A stretch of 64,000 nt of DNA from JAEZDR01 sp039811185 (lineage in GTDB: Bacteria > Bacteroidota > Bacteroidia > Chitinophagales > Chitinophagaceae), in contig JBDHYF010000005.1 in the NCBI GenBank assembly GCA_039811185.1, forward strand, positions 1-64,000, read 5' to 3'. Under the pieces are notes generated by a model that did not search any database, was not told where the DNA came from, and worked only from the letters and a program-made list of their open reading frames with translations. A program made the translations under genes and the position numbers. This document shows, in pieces, positions 61,303 to 64,000 of the stretch (positions are counted from its first letter, which is position 1; each line of letters begins with the position of its first letter).

Positions 61303-62174
61303 GTTTCCAGAAAAAGTTTACGGATCAATCCATCTGCAACGCCGATTTTAGGTACAAGAATTTCTTCTATATCGCTCCAGCGCATCACATTAATATAAAT
61401 CTGCAAAGCCGGAACAATCACATCCGCACGGTCTTCTTTCAGCTTATATAATTTTATCCGCTGCTCTAAATTCACATTGGAAAGTTCTTTATAATAATCC
61501 TGTAACAACTGCAGTGGCAGGGGCTTTCCGTCTTTTTTCTTACTCAGCGAAAACACCTTGTTAATATTGCCGCCGCTTCCTATTGCGGAAATGTTTTTTT
61601 TTGAGCGTACATAGCTTTTTATAACGGCTTTCATTTCTTCCCAATCGTAAAGCGACACCTTTTGTTTCAACAACCGAATGGTGCCAATGTTGAACGATTG
61701 TTTATAGATTAGCTCACCTGCGTCGAAAAAAGTAAGCTCTGTGCTGCCACCGCCAACATCTATATAGAGGTAAGCGTGCGCCGGACTTAAATTTTCAGCC
61801 ACATGATTTTCGTAAACAAGTTGCGCTTCTTCACTTCCGGAAATCAATTGTATGTCTACGCCTGTTTTTATTCTAACGGCTTCAATCAATGCCGCACCGT
61901 TAATGGAATCGCGCATGGCGCTGGTGGCGCAGGCCTTATAGTTGGTTACATCATAAACACGCATCAGATATTTAAAGGCATGCATCGTGTCGATTACCCT
62001 GCTGCTTTTTTCATTACTGATCATTCCAAGTTCAAACGCATCAAAACCCAACCGCAGTGGTATGCGAATCAGCTCAATTTTATTTGCGTTAATCTTACCG
62101 TCGGTTGTTTCAATCACATCTGCAATCAGGAGTCGGGCCGCATTACTGCCAATATCTATAGCTGCTAATCTCAA
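61290..62174 (-). CDS. Ppx/GppA family phosphatase (short form)
   Basis: A 294-residue exopolyphosphatase or guanosine pentaphosphate phosphatase of the ASKHA fold. The N-terminal phosphate loop LAAIDIGSNAARLLIADV, YIDVGGGSTELTFF (second phosphate loop), and IGSGGNINKVF (adenosine motif) are intact. It lacks the C-terminal HD-like domain of the 500-residue form, which is usual for this short Bacteroidota type. It would hydrolyse the polyphosphate made by PPK1 at 45015, although the genes are 14 kb apart. Its 3' end overlaps the small RNA terminator. Confidence 0.92.
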   Translation of the reverse strand: MRLAAIDIGSNAARLLIADVIETTDGKINANKIELIRIPLRLGFDAFELGMISNEKSSRVIDTMHAFKYLMRVYDVTNYKACATSAMRDSINGAALIEAVRIKTGVDIQLISGSEEAQLVYENHVAENLSPAHAYLYIDVGGGSTELTFFDAGELIYKQSFNIGTIRLLKQKVSLYDWEEMKAVIKSYVRSKKNISAIGSGGNINKVFSLSKKKDGKPLPLQLLQDYYKELSNVNLEQRIKLYKLKEDRADVIVPALQIYINVMRWSDIEEILVPKIGVADGLIRKLFLETKKA

Positions 62175-62279
62175 ATCAATATTTTTCGGTTACTGAACAA
62201 AGAAAAAGCCATTCGTCACGCTTTCATCGGGATTGGTCAAGTTTATTAAAATATTTAAACATCATTCCATCATCCATAT

Positions 62280-62287
62280 TATTTTCG
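62280..62287 (+). promoter_or_regulatory. -7 element of the M16 peptidase gene
   Basis: TATTTTCG (TAnnTTTG variant) lies 28 bases before the ATG at 62316. Confidence 0.45.
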
Positions 62288-62315
62288 GTAATCATTCATT
62301 TAAATTAAATCGTTT

Positions 62316-64000
62316 ATGAAAGCTAAGGGCTTGCTTTTTTTCTTGTTGTTTGTGTTTCCTGCTGTTTTATTTGCGCAAAATAAATACGAATGGAAACAGG
62401 CAACAAGTGGAGGTTACACTTATAAGTACGTTGCAAACGATCCGGTTAAAGCGAGATTTTATACGCTTAAAAACGGTCTTACGGTTATTTTAACCGAAAA
62501 CAAAAAAGAGCCACGCATCAGCGTCCGCATTCCGGTGCGTACAGGCTCCAATAACGATCCAAAAAACCACACCGGCCTTGCGCACTATTTAGAGCATTTG
62601 TTGTTTAAGGGCACCGATAAATTTGGTTCGCTTGATTGGCAAAAAGAAAAGCCGTTGTTAGATAAAATTGACGCGCTTTATGAACAGTACAACAGTACAA
62701 CTGATGAAGAAAAGAGAAGGGAGATTTATAAAGAGATAGATAAGACGAGTGGCGAAGCGGCGAAGTTTGCCATTGCCAATGAGTATGATAAAATGATGTC
62801 GGCAATTGGTTCTCAGGGTACAAATGCACATACCTGGGTGGAGGAAACCGTGTATCATGAAGACATTCCAACCAACGCAGTTGACAAATTTTTAGCCGTA
62901 CAGGCCGAGCGTTTCCGCAATCCGATTTTCCGGATTTTTCATACTGAGCTCGAAGCCGTGTATGAAGAAAAAAACCGTTCGCTCGATAACGACGGTTGGA
63001 AGCTGATAGAAGCAGGGCATTCTTTGTTGTTTCCCACCCACAACTATGGCCAGCAAACAACCATCGGCACAATCGAACATTTAAAAAACCCATCGCTGAA
63101 GGCTATCCGCGAATATTACAACAAGTATTATGTTCCGAACAACATGGCTGTTATTATGTCGGGCGATTTTAATTCGGATGCGCTGATTAAGAAAATTGAT
63201 GCTGCTTTTTCTTACATGAAGCCAAAACCGGTTGACGAGTATAAGGGCCCGAAAGAAGCAGAAATTACCAAAGTGATTTCAAAAGATATTTTTGGCCCGA
63301 GTGCAGAAAGTGTGCGACTGAATTACAGAACGCCCGCTTTTGATACGCACGATGCCTTGATGGTGCAGTTGATCAGTTCTGTTTTATCGAACGGGAAGGC
63401 GGGTTTGTTAGATCTGAATTTGAATAAGCAACAGAAATTACTGGGTGCTTCTGCCGGTGTTCGTCAGTACAAAGACTACGGAACATTCATTATCAGTGCG
63501 AGTCCAAAACAAAATCAGTCGTTGGAACAAGCGAGGGATTTGTTACTGCAACAAATCGATATTTTAAAGAAAGGCGATTTTGATGAGGCTTTAATTAAAG
63601 CAATCGTTGCAAACTACAAACTCGAGATTTTGCAAGAGATGGAAGACAATACCAATCGAGCAAATTATTTAATGGATGCGTATGTAAAAAGCCGTGGAAA
63701 GCTTTGGAATAAAGATGTTTCAATGCTCGACGATCTGGGGAAAATCAGCAAAAAAGATTTAGTGGCTTTTGCAAATAAATTCTTTAAAGACAATTATGTG
63801 GTTCTTTATAAAAGAAAAGGAGAAGATAAAGACATTCAGAAAGTAGAAAAGCCACCTATTACACCGGTAGAAACGAATGCAGGCAAACAATCGGCTTTCG
63901 TAAAAAATATCACCGAAAAGCCACTCCCTGCAATTGCTCCGAAATGGATAGATTATAAAAAAGACATTCAGTTTTCGAAAATGAAAAATGCTGAAGTGCT
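62316..64000 (+). CDS. M16 family zinc peptidase, cut by the window end
   Basis: An open frame from ATG 62316 runs past the right edge (561 codons visible). A signal peptide ends at FAQ. The inverted zinc motif HYLEH is at residues 90-94 (His90, Glu93, His94), with a downstream AVYEEKNRSLDND that should supply the third ligand Glu. The second domain starts near residue 235 (YYNKYYVPNNMAVIMSGDF). This is the first half of a long pitrilysin-like peptidase of the roughly 950-residue two-lobed type common in Bacteroidota, acting in the periplasm on peptides. An insert of about 65 residues separates HYLEH from the next conserved block. Confidence 0.9.
   Translation, partial: MKAKGLLFFLLFVFPAVLFAQNKYEWKQATSGGYTYKYVANDPVKARFYTLKNGLTVILTENKKEPRISVRIPVRTGSNNDPKNHTGLAHYLEHLLFKGTDKFGSLDWQKEKPLLDKIDALYEQYNSTTDEEKRREIYKEIDKTSGEAAKFAIANEYDKMMSAIGSQGTNAHTWVEETVYHEDIPTNAVDKFLAVQAERFRNPIFRIFHTELEAVYEEKNRSLDNDGWKLIEAGHSLLFPTHNYGQQTTIGTIEHLKNPSLKAIREYYNKYYVPNNMAVIMSGDFNSDALIKKIDAAFSYMKPKPVDEYKGPKEAEITKVISKDIFGPSAESVRLNYRTPAFDTHDALMVQLISSVLSNGKAGLLDLNLNKQQKLLGASAGVRQYKDYGTFIISASPKQNQSLEQARDLLLQQIDILKKGDFDEALIKAIVANYKLEILQEMEDNTNRANYLMDAYVKSRGKLWNKDVSMLDDLGKISKKDLVAFANKFFKDNYVVLYKRKGEDKDIQKVEKPPITPVETNAGKQSAFVKNITEKPLPAIAPKWIDYKKDIQFSKMKNAEV

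Noticed and set aside
61248..61352. Short ORF starting at 61248 inside the small RNA
   Set aside because: It runs through the terminator hairpin and antisense into the phosphatase gene and resembles no protein.
62605..63093. Minus-strand frame opposite the M16 peptidase
   Set aside because: The plus strand encodes the HYLEH motif and continuous peptidase sequence; the reverse frame is a shadow.
1..64000. CRISPR arrays, prophage, insertion sequences, rRNA and tRNA genes
   Set aside because: No spacer-repeat pattern, transposase, integrase or tRNA-like cloverleaf with TTCRANNC arm was seen in the intergenic gaps.

Overview
The window looks like chromosomal DNA of a Bacteroidota bacterium, most likely from the Chitinophagaceae or a close relative (a family-level guess from gene style, not from a database search). 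The evidence is: type IX secretion (T9SS) components and four cargo proteins with T9SS C-terminal sorting domains; the Bacteroidota promoter signature TAnnTTTG before many genes; WG-repeat, DUF3667 and PorP/SprF families; a long F-ATPase subunit a with its own signal-like N-terminus; and many small outer-membrane beta-barrels with MKK...FAQ signal peptides. There is no phage, IS element, CRISPR array, rRNA or tRNA that I can see, and no gap over 300 bases.

Layout. 1-3061: end of an unidentified gene, a PorP/SprF protein and a PorE-like OmpA protein (T9SS and envelope anchoring). 3326-6709: fusA and a lipoprotein. 6708-10411: alaS divergent from an M23 peptidase. 10500-13621: a Crp/Fnr regulator with a TGAC-N4-GTCA operator, and a CcoI-type copper P-type ATPase. 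13671-30346: surface and secreted proteins (four outer-membrane barrels, two paralogous T9SS cargos, a 2744-residue beta-helix T9SS cargo) plus a DUF3667 membrane protein. 30391-34734: CtlX-type hydrolase, NatA/NatB-like ABC pair, WG-repeat protein. 34847-39149: atpB-E-F-H-A, ending in a terminator without atpG. 39234-48156: a tight five-gene run (SdiA-regulated-like lipoprotein, phosphoesterase-barrel fusion, HD-PycTM protein, polyphosphate kinase, membrane nucleotide cyclase). 48153-50451: two PAS-LuxR genes (one frameshifted) and a SMUG2-like glycosylase. 50532-56399: membrane proteins, lipoproteins, a glycosyltransferase, msrB, adk and several tiny proteins. 56519-61150: aspartyl protease-PDZ, secreted endonuclease I, paaI/paaY-like genes, asd. 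61163-61302: a probable Fnr-controlled small RNA. 61290-64000: Ppx/GppA phosphatase and an M16 peptidase cut by the window end.

Two things stand out. First, the HD-PycTM / ppk1 / class III cyclase run joins a Pycsar-type membrane effector domain and a cyclase with unusual substrate-pocket residues to polyphosphate synthesis, in a housekeeping rather than a defence-island setting. Second, the same operator-to-promoter geometry (TGAC-N4-GTCA centred 29.5 bp before a TAnnTTTG element) occurs before the crp/fnr gene and before a roughly 70-nt transcription unit that ends in a strong terminator and holds no convincing gene. This points to an Fnr-type regulator controlling itself and a small RNA.
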